Source of the DNA: Nemertoderma westbladi | Lineage: Eukaryota > Xenacoelomorpha > Nemertodermatida > Nemertodermatidae | Assembly (NCBI GenBank): GCA_032718475.1 | Contig: JAUCBJ010009078.1 | Span: forward strand, 19,571-83,570 | Direction of reading: 5' to 3' | DNA length: 64,000 nt | Shown: positions 15,144-23,954 of the stretch, in pieces | How the letters are laid out: every line of letters starts with the position of its first letter | How positions within the stretch are numbered: the stretch's first letter is position 1 | The notes under the pieces: generated by a model | What the model was told of the DNA's origin: nothing | The model's input: only the letters and a program-made list of their open reading frames with translations | Databases searched by the model: none | Translations under genes and position numbers: made by a program

Positions 15144-18100
15144 TCCTGTACAAACAACCATGTCCCTCCTATCCCCCTCGCAAACACAAGGGCGGGTAGG
15201 CCCGGGCATCCACACAGCCTATGACCCGACCAAGGTATGCGATGGGGGCGACCCTACCCACACAGGCGTTCAGTCTGGTGTTTCCAGACTAATAAGGGAT
15301 GAGGCGCGAGAAGCAGGGTATGCCTACCGAACCAACACACTATCAGACCAGGACAACTCGGGGCTGAATAGGACGCTCAAGATCATCTCCCAACTAACAC
15401 CTGTGGTAGTTAAGGACCTGGACGATTATGGCAACTGGGTACGTCGTGAACCCGCAACGTCATATTTTGGTGAAACAAAAGTCGATGCGACAACAATTGA
15501 TACACACTCATATAAACTCAAACCTCGCCCTACCACCGCAGGGGATCGGATGTCCAAGAAAAACGGGATAAAAGTGATAAGGCAGGGGAAGAATCACCGA
15601 AGACCAGTCACTAGGAGTCAGAGTAAACTCTCCGCCAATGAGAATGAATCTTCCGATCGTATCCCTAAGCTGAGTAGCCTAGGTGGGGGCCCGGGTAATC
15701 ACATTCAGACGATACACGACCTAGCGGGGAGAAACTGTGTAGGGGCAGATTTTTCTAATTGTAACAAATGTATATGTGCAGTAGCATCTATCCCTAGTGC
15801 AGAGAAAGAGCAACCCACCCTTTTTTATACTGAGGATAACTTTAAAATTACCAATAGAAATTCATTGAGCCATATAGTTAATAATTACTCGACCATTCAT
15901 GGTGTTAATTCGCTCCCGGTCGTAACCAGTGCTAATAATTTTGGGACTTTTACTGGTTATGATAATGCTGCGACTTTTACCAGCAATATTTTCACACCCA
16001 CAAATATTGTTAATTCGGTCCCAGTTGTAACCAGTGCTAATAATTTTGGGACTTTTACCGGTTATGATAATGCTGCGACTTTTACCAGCAATATTTTCAC
16101 ACCCACAAGTATTGTTAATTCGGTCCCAGTCGTAACCAGTGCTAATAATTTTGGGACTTTTACCGGTTATGATAATGCTGCGACTTTTACCAGCAATATT
16201 TTCACACCCACAAATATTGTTAATTCGGTCCCAGTTGTAACCAGTGCTAATAATTTTGGGACTTTTACTGGTAATGATAATGCTGCGACTTTTACCAGCA
16301 ATATTTTCACACCCACAAATATTGTTAATTCGGTCCCAGTTGTAACCAGTGCTAATAATTTTGGGACTTTTACCGGTTATGATAATGCTGCGACTTTTAC
16401 CAGCAATATTTTCACACCCACAAATATTGTCAATTCGGTCCCAGTTGTGACCAGTGCTAATAATTTTGGGACCTTTACCGGTAATGATAATGCTGCGACT
16501 TTTACCAGCAATATTTTCACGCCCACAAATATTGTTAATTCGGTCCCAGTCGTAACCAGTGCTAATAATCTCGGGACTTTTACAAGTAACACCTTAACTA
16601 CCGTCTTTAATGTGAACTCAGTCCCAGCTGGAACCAGTGAGGATGACTTTGGGATTTTTAATAGTAATAGTTTCACCCACACTGATGTTGTGAACTCGGT
16701 CCCGAATGCAACCAGTGATGATAAATCTGGTACCTCCATCATTAACACTCTAACTCCCACTGATAATGTGAATTTGATACCAGCAGCTATAAACAGTATT
16801 GATAACTCTGGTTCTACTGCCCCCATGAATTCCTACTCAGCTATGCCAATGACCACTAATCCCACGCCCCATTCAAACACAACATATATACAGAAGTATG
16901 ACACATACGCAGACCCAATAGTAAATACCCACTTCATGATCGACACTGACAATGAGCAATATGATATTTTATCACCTGTATGCGTCGAGGTCCCCAAAGC
17001 TGGCAATGGGCAATACCTATCACCGGGGACGCAAGCTAGGAAATACTTAGCCTCCAAAGCAACCTCACGTCGTCTACAAATGGACACAGTAGACAAAATA
17101 GATCTGGACTCGTTGGAGAGTGCAAAGCTCGTGACAGACTCGATAGTGGACAGATTTCTTACCATCCTGGAAACCAACACTACAGGTCGCATATCCTGTG
17201 TGTCCTCTGCACTGTCAGTTAAACTGCAAATGCAATATAATATGGTATCCGCTATTAAATTTGTAGCTAGGCAGTACTTCCAACCCGAAACACAACTTAT
17301 TCTTTTCCCAGAATGTAGACAGACACATCCAGATTGTGAAGAGACACCATTCAAACACTTTTATTTGCATGTAGCAAACATAAAGGATAGAGAGGTCTAT
17401 ACACTCTGCTCTTTGGGACGTATTACCCCAACTAATACCACCAGAGAAATCTGCAAAGTCATGAATTATATTGACGACCACTCACCTAGCAATAAAAAAC
17501 GGAAGTATGCAGGGCGCTGGTCATCAATAGTATCACAAACAATACTGCCCCCTCAAGGTAATGACTATGACTGTGGGGTCTTTCTGTGTCTGCATGCGTA
17601 TGCAATTGCCTTTGGAAATCAATCCCAGTTGGCTGCTCTGACTGACAATACCTATAGCGACCCACTTAGATCATGGATACGGGATACAATAGCGAGTAAC
17701 TCTCTCCTAAATCCAACAGAGTATGGTACATGTGGACTGATAAAAAATTCCCTGACAAATAATGACTACATACCACACAATTCATACCCGCCTGCCAGTT
17801 CAAAAGAGTATAAGCACGGTCATAAACGACCAAAGGTGGTGAGTAACACTAAACATTCTAAACCTATCCCGGGATCTTATAATCTTACCAGTACTGCCAT
17901 CACTAAGGATAATTGCTTAAGTGCTAGTGCATATCCAATGGAAGGACCGACTAATTCCCCAACACATCACCCAGCCCCCGCAAAGAATATAGCAAGCACA
18001 ATATCTTCACCACATGCCGGAGTAATAGACCGTGAAGCATTTCCACACTATAGTGAAGTGAATCTCACCCCAGTGTTAACACTATCCCGCAAACCAGCAA

Positions 18101-19440
18101 TAAAGAAACTACAGGCCATAGGAAATGAGCGGTTGGGAAAACTTCGCGAGAAGTTATACCAGGATATCAAGTCCCTCATGTCACCTACTCAAACAGTGTC
18201 ACTTGAGCTTGCTACAAGAGGCTCCCAGCGCGAATCAGCAATTGATGTCTACGAGCTTATGCACTCAATGAAGGATGGCAACCTATCAGAAGCCACAAGG
18301 AAACGACTCAAGAAGGTTGCCAATAGTGACTCGATGGATTCCAACACTGTTATGCGGCTTAGACAGGACCTAGTCTCAGCAGTGGCAGTTCTCCAAACTC
18401 GAATGACTCAGCTAGAAAATGACAATGCCAATTTAACAGAAAGTAATCAGCGTTTGCAAGATGAGGTTAACCATGAGAGGCATGCACGCATCCTGCTTGA
18501 GGCAAAATGCACTGATACACATAAGGAGCTAAATGTATTCAAACTGGAAGTTAAACAAGCTCGACACTGCCACAGACCTTGTGATAACCACACCACCTCA
18601 GCACCAATACACAATAATAAAAAGCAATACAATGATACAAGTTGGGAAAGACCAGACCTGAAACATACATACCAAAACAAAGCAATCCATGGTCACATGG
18701 CTCCAGTTATAATCAAGAATAGATATGCTCCTCTGGATAATGAACCACTGAAGGCAAGCTATACGGGTACTAAAATCATACAAGAGAAGAAACTTAGCGA
18801 ATTAACCCAGATTCAGTCCAGTTCTTGGAGTGCTAACAACTCTAAGTCAGCGCATCATCCCAATCAGTATGTAGGTCAAACAGAAGTTCACCATCCTCTC
18901 CCCAGTGTCCTTCGACAAACCAATGACCATTCGCACCCTTCTTCCTACAAACAAACAATGCCATTCACATCCCATTCACATCACCCCAGCAGAAAACAGA
19001 CTAGGGACCAAGGAGAACTCAACAAGGTATCATACCAAGGTCGCAGCCGGTCACCAGGTGACAAGGAATACTTATCATATGGATCATCATATCATAAAAA
19101 GTCCAGAAAACACATCAGTCAAACTTCAGAGCAGTGTCCGTATGCTTATATCTTTGTTACTGGCATTGACAGGCAACACCATGCTGAAGATGTGGTCAAA
19201 TATCTTGCAAGGAGAGGCATCAATGTTTACTACTCTAAAGCCTGGGAGCACCGCACATCATCTAACATGCGCTTGACTGTTGACATATGTCATCTACGGA
19301 AAACAACTGAACAAGGATTCTGGCCACATGGCATCGCATGTCGGGAATGGAAATCACAGACAATGATCCATAACGCAAAGTCTTCAAACAACAGCAACAT
19401 AGGTTCTACTCATTTACCTCCAAGAACGTATTATGTTTAG
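15133..19440 (+). CDS. LINE ORF1: gag-like protein with Ulp1/C48-like region, coiled coil and RRM-like end
   Basis: Predicted 1435 aa, far longer than a usual LINE ORF1 protein. In order: a basic N-terminal part; a small cysteine cluster near residues 200-215; six near-perfect 35-residue repeats (259-468) followed by degenerate ones to about 545; a C48/Ulp1-like region (about 690-860); a coiled coil (about 1074-1144); a His/Ser/Gln-rich linker; and a C-terminal domain (about 1336-1411) whose pattern (FVTGID, then WPHGI) matches the RRM-like end of many invertebrate LINE ORF1 proteins. In the peptidase-like region His742, Gln808 and Cys814 (in NDYDCGVF) align with the SUMO-protease His, Gln and Cys. 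The place of the triad Asp, before Ser-Leu-Gly, is Cys759. The coiled coil and RRM-like part suggest oligomerisation and RNA binding in the RNP. Peptidase activity is unproven. Confidence 0.85.
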   Translation: MSVVPVQTTMSLLSPSQTQGRVGPGIHTAYDPTKVCDGGDPTHTGVQSGVSRLIRDEAREAGYAYRTNTLSDQDNSGLNRTLKIISQLTPVVVKDLDDYGNWVRREPATSYFGETKVDATTIDTHSYKLKPRPTTAGDRMSKKNGIKVIRQGKNHRRPVTRSQSKLSANENESSDRIPKLSSLGGGPGNHIQTIHDLAGRNCVGADFSNCNKCICAVASIPSAEKEQPTLFYTEDNFKITNRNSLSHIVNNYSTIHGVNSLPVVTSANNFGTFTGYDNAATFTSNIFTPTNIVNSVPVVTSANNFGTFTGYDNAATFTSNIFTPTSIVNSVPVVTSANNFGTFTGYDNAATFTSNIFTPTNIVNSVPVVTSANNFGTFTGNDNAATFTSNIFTPTNIVNSVPVVTSANNFGTFTGYDNAATFTSNIFTPTNIVNSVPVVTSANNFGTFTGNDNAATFTSNIFTPTNIVNSVPVVTSANNLGTFTSNTLTTVFNVNSVPAGTSEDDFGIFNSNSFTHTDVVNSVPNATSDDKSGTSIINTLTPTDNVNLIPAAINSIDNSGSTAPMNSYSAMPMTTNPTPHSNTTYIQKYDTYADPIVNTHFMIDTDNEQYDILSPVCVEVPKAGNGQYLSPGTQARKYLASKATSRRLQMDTVDKIDLDSLESAKLVTDSIVDRFLTILETNTTGRISCVSSALSVKLQMQYNMVSAIKFVARQYFQPETQLILFPECRQTHPDCEETPFKHFYLHVANIKDREVYTLCSLGRITPTNTTREICKVMNYIDDHSPSNKKRKYAGRWSSIVSQTILPPQGNDYDCGVFLCLHAYAIAFGNQSQLAALTDNTYSDPLRSWIRDTIASNSLLNPTEYGTCGLIKNSLTNNDYIPHNSYPPASSKEYKHGHKRPKVVSNTKHSKPIPGSYNLTSTAITKDNCLSASAYPMEGPTNSPTHHPAPAKNIASTISSPHAGVIDREAFPHYSEVNLTPVLTLSRKPAIKKLQAIGNERLGKLREKLYQDIKSLMSPTQTVSLELATRGSQRESAIDVYELMHSMKDGNLSEATRKRLKKVANSDSMDSNTVMRLRQDLVSAVAVLQTRMTQLENDNANLTESNQRLQDEVNHERHARILLEAKCTDTHKELNVFKLEVKQARHCHRPCDNHTTSAPIHNNKKQYNDTSWERPDLKHTYQNKAIHGHMAPVIIKNRYAPLDNEPLKASYTGTKIIQEKKLSELTQIQSSSWSANNSKSAHHPNQYVGQTEVHHPLPSVLRQTNDHSHPSSYKQTMPFTSHSHHPSRKQTRDQGELNKVSYQGRSRSPGDKEYLSYGSSYHKKSRKHISQTSEQCPYAYIFVTGIDRQHHAEDVVKYLARRGINVYYSKAWEHRTSSNMRLTVDICHLRKTTEQGFWPHGIACREWKSQTMIHNAKSSNNSNIGSTHLPPRTYYV
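15907..16536 (+). repeat. Six 105-bp in-frame repeats in LINE ORF1
   Basis: Exact 105-bp periodicity with starts at 15907, 16012, 16117, 16222, 16327 and 16432. The copies differ by a few mostly silent or conservative changes, such as Tyr/Asn at one site. Each encodes 35 residues rich in Asn, Thr, Phe and Val, starting NSVPVVTSANNFGTF. Shorter, diverged units of about 26 residues follow to about 16770, so the array probably grew from its upstream side. The minus strand is also open across part of it, by chance. Confidence 0.95.
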
Positions 19441-22400
19441 CAACAACGCATCCACGGACCTCACCTCCCCACACATCAAACTGAAAATCGCAACGTACAA
19501 CTGTCATGGCTTCCATACAAACAGTGGCTATATTTTAAATCTTTTAGATACACTCGATGTGCTCGCCATCCAGGAGCATTGGCTCGACGAAATTGAAGCT
19601 AAGGAACTCCTACCCGAACTAAAGGATGAATTTTCATGTGTAAAATCTATCTCTAAGCTGATGACCAATCCAAATCGTATTAGGGGCGCGGGAGGTGTGG
19701 CACTATGGTATCGGAAGTCCCTCTTTACAGATGTCACCTGCATTTCTTCCGGCGATGACATAGTTGGCATCAAAGCCTCCATCACCGGGTCTAATAGGAC
19801 AGTGTTACTACTGAGCTGCTACGCTCCTGATGGAAGCAAAGGAAAGGTAATTTATGACGACTTCACTGGACGACTTGAAGCCATTCTGGAATCACACACC
19901 CATTCTCTTCCACTAATTCTTGCTGACACCAATGCTGACTTAGGAACATTACAAGGACCCCGGACACACTTACATAAAGCAACCCCACGTGGCGAACAGT
20001 TCGATAATTTTCTTACCACCAATAACCTTACTGCCATAGACACTCAATCCAACTTTACTGGGCCCACCACTACATTCCGCGGGCATGGTACATCATACAT
20101 AGACCACATCTTAACACTCATAGACAGTCGTGACATAGTTACTAGTGGCGAGGTCCTAGAAGAAGACCCTGTATTCAATATGTCGGATCACGTACCAGTG
20201 GTGGCATGCATATGCCTGCCAATACATAGTGCATCACAGCCCTCAAAGAGGAACGTCAAACAGCTAGTTAAATTTTCCTGGGATCGGGTGACAGAGGATA
20301 ATATCTCAAGGTATAATAGTCAAGTAAGTTATGGAATCAGTAGCCTACAGGCACAGACCATGAAACATCCAATCAATTGGACCTGCAGTGAACTCAATGA
20401 ATTCTCCTCAGGTGTCCAAAATATCATTCAAACTGCTGCAATCTCAACACTGCCAATATATAAACCAAGGAGACAATGTAAGAATATCAGAATTCGTTCT
20501 AAACAACTGTATGAACGATCCAAAATGACAAAGGGTCTTTACATACAATGGTGCAAACAAGGTAAAAAGGAAGGAACTACTCTTGGTGATGCCTTCAAAG
20601 AGTCACGTCGATCTGTTAAGAGGCTGCGCAATTGGCTCTCTCATAATGCTGTATCGAATGTGGTGGACCGCAACTCCTCCTTAATGCACAATAACCCAAA
20701 GCTGTTCTGGAATAAATTCAAATCAAAATCTCACATAATACCAACAGCACATTTGCAAACTAACCTGCAGGAGAAACTAGCAAAGGAACAAATGAGAGGG
20801 AGCGATTGGGAGACCTCTGTCAGTGAACTTCAGCAAAATCTTAGGGACAAATGTAATTATTCTTGTCTGCCAACAATCTCCCCAGTCACCATCCGGAAAG
20901 TCCTCCTCGCACTCTCAAAAGGTAAGGCACCTGATGCAGCTTCACTTGTTATCGAACTATTTCTTGTTCTGGAAGATAACCTCATCGACCCAATACTCGC
21001 TGATATTATAAATACATGCCTCAGACTTGGAGACACACCTGATTTGTTTGGCATGACAATTGTTACATACCTACATAAAGGCAAGGGAAGGGATCCAGCA
21101 GTCTGCACTTCATATCGCCCAATCGCAACCGTGAGCGTCTTTGGGAAGATCTTTGAGGCTGTGATATTGCGGGAGTTCCTCACATCACCAGGACTTGTAT
21201 GTGATTCTCAGTTTGCATATCAACCAAAGATTGGCACTGATCTGCTACTAGCCGCAATACTAGAAAGCCTTGAACATCAGAGAAAAGTGGGAAACTCAGT
21301 CTACCTCGTTCAGATTGACATTACAGCAGCATTCGACAATGTTGCCTATACCAGCCTATTCACAAAACTCATGGAACACATCAATCCTTACATTTGCTCT
21401 GCCCTACTGGCGTATTACCTTCATACAGTTGTATTCCTTAAATTTGGATCAGGTGTAAGCCTAGATGGTACCCGCCTCACTAAAGGAGTCAAACAGGGAT
21501 CCCTGCTCTCCCCTGTACTATTTAACCTGTACCTAAGAGATACCTTCTCCAAGTTAGACGAACAAGGTTATGGATGGCAACTTAGTGACGTCTGGCTGGG
21601 CGTCGTCTCTTATGCGGATGATATCCTTATAATGGCGAGGTCAGCTTCTGAAGCGGAACATATCGTTGCAGTCATCACTCAAAGTCTACGCGCCATAAGC
21701 CTAGATGTCCAGCCTGACAAAACTTCATGGGTATTCTTTCCGGGTAACAGTCACAGCAAGGTACACTGCACATTCCTAACTATCAACAATACGTTGGTGC
21801 CAGCCCACTCATCACTAACTTTTCTTGGTCACAAATTTAGTGCAAAGGAGGACAGCCTCACGCAGTGTATTAGAACGATCGCCTCAGTAGCGGATATATT
21901 CCACAGAAATGGCTGGACAGTTAGGTGGCTGAAGGTAAATACTCTTAACTACCTCTGGAATACTATAGCGGTGCCAATCCTAACTTACAGCATGAGATTC
22001 CTCATTGGGGCACTGTCGCAACGAGAAGTAGACCAACTCGATATCTACTACCGTAAAATCTTACGAGGCCTGCTCTACCTGGGCACATATGCTAGTAACC
22101 AAGTGGTAATGGACCTTATGAATTGCGACCCAATATCAACTCGAGCATACAAAGATGCTCTAGGGACTATCTTGAGGACCACATCCTGCCCCAATACAAT
22201 CCTCCAGCCGTTCCTTAGACTATCACTTTTCATTAACAGTAGCAAACAGGACAACGATTATCATACTGCAAGTCTCAGTGGGGCCTACCGACAATGTTCC
22301 AACTCCTTCCCAATGCCAGATATCCTATCCATCCTAACATTCTCATACTGCAAGAAGGAATTATTATCTCGTCTAAACAACGGATCACTAACATCTGGTG

Positions 22401-22501
22401 AAGCGATGAAACGAAACTTTATTAATAACTGTTACAGCCTTCACAAAACGTCTTTCGACGTGAAACACATGCGAATATCACAGTACTACAATGTGTCTTA
22501 A
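19433..22501 (+). CDS. LINE ORF2: APE endonuclease plus reverse transcriptase
   Basis: Predicted 1022 aa. Residues about 8-260 form an apurinic-like endonuclease: NCHG at 23-26, catalytic Glu48 in QEHWL, DTNAD at 165-169, the SYIDHI motif near 222, and the terminal SDH at 251-253. The reverse transcriptase follows from about 490 to 800, with QIDITAAFDN (Asp629), GVKQGSLLSP and YADD at 727-730. A thumb/connection region with DIYYRKILRGLLYLG follows. No RNase H and no C-terminal zinc knuckle were seen. The enzyme would nick the target and copy LINE RNA in place (target-primed reverse transcription). The ATG lies inside ORF1: ATGTTTAG joins the ORF2 start to the ORF1 stop in the next frame, which suits stop-restart translation. 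Confidence 0.93.
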   Translation: MFSNNASTDLTSPHIKLKIATYNCHGFHTNSGYILNLLDTLDVLAIQEHWLDEIEAKELLPELKDEFSCVKSISKLMTNPNRIRGAGGVALWYRKSLFTDVTCISSGDDIVGIKASITGSNRTVLLLSCYAPDGSKGKVIYDDFTGRLEAILESHTHSLPLILADTNADLGTLQGPRTHLHKATPRGEQFDNFLTTNNLTAIDTQSNFTGPTTTFRGHGTSYIDHILTLIDSRDIVTSGEVLEEDPVFNMSDHVPVVACICLPIHSASQPSKRNVKQLVKFSWDRVTEDNISRYNSQVSYGISSLQAQTMKHPINWTCSELNEFSSGVQNIIQTAAISTLPIYKPRRQCKNIRIRSKQLYERSKMTKGLYIQWCKQGKKEGTTLGDAFKESRRSVKRLRNWLSHNAVSNVVDRNSSLMHNNPKLFWNKFKSKSHIIPTAHLQTNLQEKLAKEQMRGSDWETSVSELQQNLRDKCNYSCLPTISPVTIRKVLLALSKGKAPDAASLVIELFLVLEDNLIDPILADIINTCLRLGDTPDLFGMTIVTYLHKGKGRDPAVCTSYRPIATVSVFGKIFEAVILREFLTSPGLVCDSQFAYQPKIGTDLLLAAILESLEHQRKVGNSVYLVQIDITAAFDNVAYTSLFTKLMEHINPYICSALLAYYLHTVVFLKFGSGVSLDGTRLTKGVKQGSLLSPVLFNLYLRDTFSKLDEQGYGWQLSDVWLGVVSYADDILIMARSASEAEHIVAVITQSLRAISLDVQPDKTSWVFFPGNSHSKVHCTFLTINNTLVPAHSSLTFLGHKFSAKEDSLTQCIRTIASVADIFHRNGWTVRWLKVNTLNYLWNTIAVPILTYSMRFLIGALSQREVDQLDIYYRKILRGLLYLGTYASNQVVMDLMNCDPISTRAYKDALGTILRTTSCPNTILQPFLRLSLFINSSKQDNDYHTASLSGAYRQCSNSFPMPDILSILTFSYCKKELLSRLNNGSLTSGEAMKRNFINNCYSLHKTSFDVKHMRISQYYNVS

Positions 22502-22928
22502 AGTCTCCCTTCGGGTAATGTCATCATATCAGCTTAGCTATTATAGTGCTGGTGAAGTAGGGGGGGGGGGGGGGGGGGTGGTTCAGTATACGTATTTTTA
22601 TTTTTATTTTTTCTATTTCAACCTATGTTCTCTGCAGTACAATTTGGTATATTTTATTTGTGCGTTTGGTCTACCGTACTTTGTACTTTTACCGGATGTA
22701 CTACGCAACACATGTAATTATTTGCGCGTTCGTTTTACTCGTTTTACCCGTTTTACCCGTCACTTGTGCATGATGTACTACACAATTTTACTTTGAAGAT
22801 AATATAATGTCGGCTGGACCGACGTCACTATGTTAATAAATAAAAAAATGATTATAACAGAAATACACTTGTTTGCTAACTAACTTTGTTCAATTTTATT
22901 CCAAGGGGGGGGGGGGGGGGGGGGGGGG
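22502..22928 (+). other. LINE 3' region and flank with two long G runs
   Basis: After the ORF2 stop there are 19 consecutive G at 22560-22578 and 24 at 22905-22928. Between them is A/T-rich DNA with AATAAA at 22835-22840, followed by a short A-rich stretch, the likely polyadenylation site and LINE end. A GGACCGAC motif sits just upstream, at about 22817. The second G run lies beyond the probable end of the element. The true length of the runs is uncertain because homopolymers are often misassembled. Confidence 0.6.
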
Positions 22929-23164
22929 TTCATATTCTAAGAAATACGGTAACACGACTTGCTTTACGGCGTCTTAACACAAATTCAATTCTCAATACAA
23001 TTCAATTTATTATTATTTCTCCGATCATGTTTACTGTTTCCCTATCCCTCATCTACCAATAGAATAACAACTTTATATATTTACTGTACTACCGCACTAA
23101 GTACTACTACTACTACTAGGATCGGCATGCTTCATTGCAGCTGCATTATGTATATATTACATAT

Positions 23165-23942
23165 GGAAGCAGGACAATTCGGTCCGGACAATTTTGTGCC
23201 TTGGGACCGAATTGTCCGGGACCGCATTGTCCGGATACTGACTAGGACAATTCTGTCCCAAAACATACATATTAATGGGACCGAATTGTCCGAGACCGAA
23301 TTGTCAGGGACCGAATTGTCCGGGCCAAATTTAATTGATACTATAAAATGGTGAATGTTCTAGAACCTTAAAATATTTTTTTATGGTAGCTAGGGTTTTT
23401 TTACTAGCTAGTATTTTTATTTAAAATAAAATAAAATTTGTAGTTATGGTAGCTATATGTTGTTTTTATGGAGCTTGTGAATTATTTACTAGCTAGTAAT
23501 AGTATGTATTTAAAATGTTTAAAACTGATTTTTTTAATATGTTGGGTATACATACAGCTACCTTAATAAATAATATATAGTAGTATTCGCGAACACTTAC
23601 CAATAACAAATAACCAATAATATATCGTATTTTTTAAAATTTCAAAAAATTCTAGCTTGTAAAAAAACTCTAATTACCATAAAAAAATATATCTACTAAT
23701 GTTCTAGAACATTCACCAATATCGAAAAATAACAGGCACCGGACAAGTCGATCCCGGACAATTCGGTCCCGTACAATTCGGTCCTAGGACAATTCGGTCC
23801 CGGACAATTCGGTCCCATTTATTTAGTGTCTTGGGACCGAATTGACCTGGACCGAATTGTCCAAACCGAATTGTCCAGGACCGAATTGACCGGGACCGAA
23901 TTGTCCAAACCGAATTGTCCAGGACCGAATTGTCATACATCC
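23165..23942. mobile_element. Foldback DNA element 1 (non-autonomous, 9-bp target duplication)
   Basis: A 778-bp element flanked by the 9-mer ATTACATAT at 23156-23164 and 23943-23951. Its ends are inverted copies: the left starts GGAAGCAGGACAATTCGG, and the right read backwards starts GGATGTATGACAATTCGG. Each arm is about 270 bp. The outer part is many copies of GGACAATTCGGTCC in both orientations. The inner part shares GGTGAATGTTCTAGAAC (near 23350, inverted near 23711). The AT-rich middle has no coding capacity. Long arms and a 9-bp duplication recall Mutator-like elements; Merlin-type elements also make 8-9 bp duplications, so the superfamily is open. Confidence 0.8.
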
Positions 23943-23954
23943 ATTACATATACA

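Larger units (their letters stand above)
15043..22850 (+). mobile_element. Intact two-ORF APE-type LINE (non-LTR retrotransposon)
   Basis: Two long open frames in the order gag-like ORF1 then endonuclease/reverse transcriptase ORF2, followed by a 3' region with a polyadenylation-type AATAAA at 22835, define a LINE. No stop or frameshift interrupts either ORF, so the copy is young or still selected. The 5' boundary is set where satellite stops at 15042. The 3' boundary is set at the A-rich tail near 22850 and is approximate. I could not find a target-site duplication: the left flank is satellite and the right flank is not. A decayed relative lies at 25895-27490. Clade is not assigned; a search of the RT domain would decide it. 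Confidence 0.85.

Noticed and set aside
16377-16826. A 149-aa minus-strand frame
   Set aside because: Antisense shadow of the 105-bp coding repeats of LINE ORF1.
15043-22850. Target-site duplication around the intact LINE
   Set aside because: No matching flanks were found; satellite lies on the left only, so none is claimed.
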